NCBI GenBank assembly: GCA_003695205.1 | Contig: RFIO01000309.1 | Coordinates: 1-6,885 of the forward strand | Source of the DNA: Deltaproteobacteria bacterium | GTDB taxonomy: Bacteria; Desulfobacterota; Desulfuromonadia; Desulfuromonadales; Geothermobacteraceae | Direction of reading: 5' to 3' | Length of the DNA stretch: 6,885 nt | Shown: one piece after another, positions 4,482-6,885 of the stretch | How positions within the stretch are numbered: position 1 is the first letter of the stretch | Layout: each line of letters opens with the position of its first letter | Notes under the pieces: model-generated | What the model was told of the DNA's origin: nothing | Seen by the model: only the letters and a program-made list of their open reading frames with translations | The model's database searches: none | Program-made: the position numbers and the translations under genes

Positions 4482-6885
4482 ATGATTGTCACCGTCAACT
4501 GGCTCAGGGAATTCGTTGACTTTAACGCTGATGTGGAGGACCTGGCGCATCGCCTGACCATGGCCGGACTTGAGGTCGAGGCCATCGAGCATATAGGCGC
4601 CGACCTCGACAGCGTCGTTGTTGCTCGGTTGCTCAGTGTCGAGAAGCATCCCGAGGCCGACCGCCTTACCGTTTGCCAGGTCGATACCGGCAGCGAGCAG
4701 CTGCAGATTGTCTGCGGGGCCACAAACCACAAAACGGGAGACCTGGTCGCTCTTGCCCAGGTTGGTTCCGTCCTGCCCGGCGATTTCAAGATCAAAAAGT
4801 CCAAAATCAGGGGCCAGGTTTCCATGGGCATGCTCTGCTCCGAGAAGGAGCTCGGCTTGTCCGAGGAAAGTGCCGGCATCATGATTCTCCCCGAGGGTCT
4901 CGATCTTGGCCAACCGGTCTTCGAAGCACTTGGACTCAAGGATACCCGGATTGAAATCGGGCTGACACCAAACCGTCCGGACTGCTTGAGTGTCTACGGG
5001 GTCGCCCGCGAGGTGGCGGCCCTCTACGGAGTCCCCCTGAAAAAGCCCGAGGTGCGGGTCAGCGAGACCGGTCCTGCAGCTACCGGGGTGACTTCGGTCA
5101 GTATTGAAGAGCCTGAGCATTGCCCCCGTTACATGGCCAGGGTGGTCAAAGGGGTCCGTATCGGCCCCTCGCCGGCATGGCTGGTGCGAAAGCTCGAATC
5201 GGTCGGCCAGCGTTCGGTCAACAATGTCGTCGACATTACCAACCTGATCATGCTCGAACTCGGGCAGCCCATGCACGCCTTCGATTTCGACCTGCTTCGG
5301 CAGGGGCGTATCGTCGTGCGCCTGGCCGGGGAAAACAGCCGGTTCACCACCCTTGACGGGCAGGAGCGGGAACTCAAGGCGACTGATCTTGTAATCTGCG
5401 ACGGTGAGGGTCCTGTTGCCCTGGCCGGCATCATGGGCGGCGAGAATTCCGAAATCGGCGACAAAACCTGCAACATCCTGCTGGAAAGTGCCTACTTCAA
5501 GCCGACCACGGTACGTCGGACCGCCAAAAGGCTGGGGATTCATTCGGAATCGTCTCACAGGTTCGAGCGCGGCACCGACATCAACATGGTCCCCTTTGCC
5601 CTGGACCGCGCCGCCATGCTGGTTGCTGAACTGGCCGGCGGCGAGGTGGCCGAAGGGGCCATCGATGCCTATCCGAGTCCTTTCGAGCCGGCACGAATCG
5701 AACTGCGCATGCAACGCTGCAACGAGGTGCTCGGACTTGACCTTAATACCGATAAGGCCCGACAGCACCTGGAGTCGATCGGGATTACCTGTGACACCGT
5801 CGCAGACGACCGGCTCTCCTGCGGTGTGCCCAGCTTCCGACCCGACCTTGAACGGGAGATCGACCTGATTGAAGAGGTTGCCAGGCTGGCCGGCTACGAC
5901 ACGATTCCGGTGGCCATGCCTGTCAGTCGGCTGATTGACAACGAGGCCAGGGAACACAAAAGGTTTGTCGACCGGGCCCGGGACTGTATGGTTGGTCAGG
6001 GATTCAATGAGATCGTCAGCTACAGCTTTATTTCCCCCCAGGCCTGGGATCAGCTCGGCCTTTCGGCAGGGGATCCGCGCCGGCAGGTGATTCGTTTGCT
6101 CAACCCGCTGACTGAAGAACAGTCGGTTATGAGGACGACCCTGGTGCCCAGCATGCTGCAGACGGTGGCGGGTAACCTGGCCTACCGCAGCCATGACCTG
6201 CGTCTGTTTGAATTGCGTCCTGTTTTTATGCCTGCCCGGGACGGGGAAGGGGAGCATCAGGAACCCTGGAGGCTGTCCCTCGCCCTGAGCGGACGGCGTT
6301 CTCCCCTCGGTTGGGCCAGCGAGGAGCAGGCTGTTGACTTTTTCGATCTCAAGGGCGCTTGCGAACTGCTGTTCGGCCATCTCGGCATCGAAGGTGTCAG
6401 TTGGCAGGCTGATGCCGGCGAGCCCTGGCTGCACCCGGGCAAATCGGCCCGGCTCCTGGTCGGAAAGGTGCAGGTTGGAGTTGCGGGGGAATTGCATCCT
6501 GAAATCCAGTCGCGACTCGATCTGGAGCAGACGGTTTATGTAGCGGAAATCGACATTGAGCAGCTGGGTGCCATGCCGCGGCCCGGGATCAGGTTCAGCA
6601 AACTCTCCCGGTTCCCCGATACTTTCAGGGACAGTGCCATCCTGGTCGATGACGACCTTGGCGCAGAACAGGTGCTGGAGATTGTTCGGCAGGCCAGCCC
6701 GAAATTTGCCGAGGATGTGGTCCTTTTCGATCTTTATCGTGGCAAGGGCGTGCCGGAGGGCAAAAAGAGCCTGGCCTTCAGGGTCAGGTACCGTTCCTTC
6801 GACCAGACTCTCACCGATGAGCAGATCACCAGGGCCCATGACAAGATCATCCGCAGGCTTGAAAAGGAATTCGACGCCCGTATCC
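4482..6885 (+). CDS. pheT: Phenylalanyl-tRNA synthetase beta subunit (3' end cut by window)
   Basis: PheT is the large non-catalytic partner of PheS; it binds tRNA-Phe and removes mischarged tyrosine. From ATG 4482 the frame is open for 801 codons to the window edge, about the full family length, so only a few residues and the stop are missing. Order of domains: an N-terminal segment MIVTVNWLREFV; an EMAP-type OB-fold tRNA-binding domain (about 39-150, with HPEADRL 56-62 and MGMLCSEKELGL 115-126); the conserved TPNRPDCLS at 162-170; the B3/B4 editing domain (about 210-385), in which T253 and H265 appear to match E. coli Thr249 and His261; a B5 domain (about 405-475); a catalytic-like core (about 480-690, with VSYSF 512-516 and NPLTEEQSVMRTT 541-553); and the ferredoxin-fold anticodon-binding domain (about 705-801). 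The ribosome-binding site is weak: AAGGGA (4464-4469) is 12 bases from the ATG. Expression may be coupled to pheS, which ends 34 bases upstream. Confidence 0.96.
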   Translation, partial: MIVTVNWLREFVDFNADVEDLAHRLTMAGLEVEAIEHIGADLDSVVVARLLSVEKHPEADRLTVCQVDTGSEQLQIVCGATNHKTGDLVALAQVGSVLPGDFKIKKSKIRGQVSMGMLCSEKELGLSEESAGIMILPEGLDLGQPVFEALGLKDTRIEIGLTPNRPDCLSVYGVAREVAALYGVPLKKPEVRVSETGPAATGVTSVSIEEPEHCPRYMARVVKGVRIGPSPAWLVRKLESVGQRSVNNVVDITNLIMLELGQPMHAFDFDLLRQGRIVVRLAGENSRFTTLDGQERELKATDLVICDGEGPVALAGIMGGENSEIGDKTCNILLESAYFKPTTVRRTAKRLGIHSESSHRFERGTDINMVPFALDRAAMLVAELAGGEVAEGAIDAYPSPFEPARIELRMQRCNEVLGLDLNTDKARQHLESIGITCDTVADDRLSCGVPSFRPDLEREIDLIEEVARLAGYDTIPVAMPVSRLIDNEAREHKRFVDRARDCMVGQGFNEIVSYSFISPQAWDQLGLSAGDPRRQVIRLLNPLTEEQSVMRTTLVPSMLQTVAGNLAYRSHDLRLFELRPVFMPARDGEGEHQEPWRLSLALSGRRSPLGWASEEQAVDFFDLKGACELLFGHLGIEGVSWQADAGEPWLHPGKSARLLVGKVQVGVAGELHPEIQSRLDLEQTVYVAEIDIEQLGAMPRPGIRFSKLSRFPDTFRDSAILVDDDLGAEQVLEIVRQASPKFAEDVVLFDLYRGKGVPEGKKSLAFRVRYRSFDQTLTDEQITRAHDKIIRRLEKEFDARI

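Noticed and set aside
4458..6839. 793-codon open frame on the - strand opposite pheT
   Set aside because: It is in exact codon register with pheT and is open only because pheT has no TTA, CTA or TCA codons. pheT itself has clear domains throughout; the antisense product has no recognisable family.

Overview
The window is a G+C-rich bacterial translation gene cluster, all on the + strand: tRNA-Val(GAC) - thrS - infC - rpmI - rplT - pheS - pheT, with pheT running off the right edge. The order thrS-infC-rpmI-rplT-pheS-pheT is the classic proteobacterial arrangement. Several features fit a Desulfuromonadia/Geobacter-type organism (former deltaproteobacteria) better than an enteric one: a tRNA-Val gene just ahead of thrS, a PheS with a four-cysteine insertion, and the overall protein sequence character. 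That placement rests on remembered family features, not on a search.

Layout. Bases 15-89 are a complete tRNA-Val with encoded CCA. A strong terminator-like hairpin (116-149) follows and abuts the thrS ribosome-binding site. thrS (167-2083) is full length. infC (2099-2638) follows after 15 bases and starts at an AUC codon behind a near-perfect Shine-Dalgarno sequence; the first canonical in-frame start, ATG 2210, would remove the conserved N-terminus. rpmI (2667-2864) encodes L35. A 99-base gap then holds two or three possible hairpins, one a terminator-like hairpin with seven T that ends one base before the rplT ribosome-binding site. rplT (2964-3320) encodes L20 and is followed by a strong intrinsic terminator (3325-3358). 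pheS (3428-4447) and pheT (4482 to beyond 6885) encode the two subunits of phenylalanyl-tRNA synthetase; pheT lacks only about its last few codons.

How the genes work together. Every gene serves translation: two aminoacyl-tRNA synthetases, a tRNA, initiation factor 3 and two proteins of the large ribosomal subunit. The genes themselves are conventional. I found no defence, mobile or metabolic system, and nothing in the coding content suggests an undescribed pathway.

The most interesting signals lie between the genes. Two terminator-like hairpins (ahead of thrS and ahead of rplT) sit so close to the next ribosome-binding site that no promoter fits after them, so they look more like attenuators than operon ends. 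In the rpmI-rplT gap, CTCCTT is the exact complement of the rplT Shine-Dalgarno AAGGAG, and it lies in a region that can fold in two competing ways: a candidate L20 autoregulatory leader. Together with the AUC start of infC, this suggests layered post-transcriptional control of the cluster.
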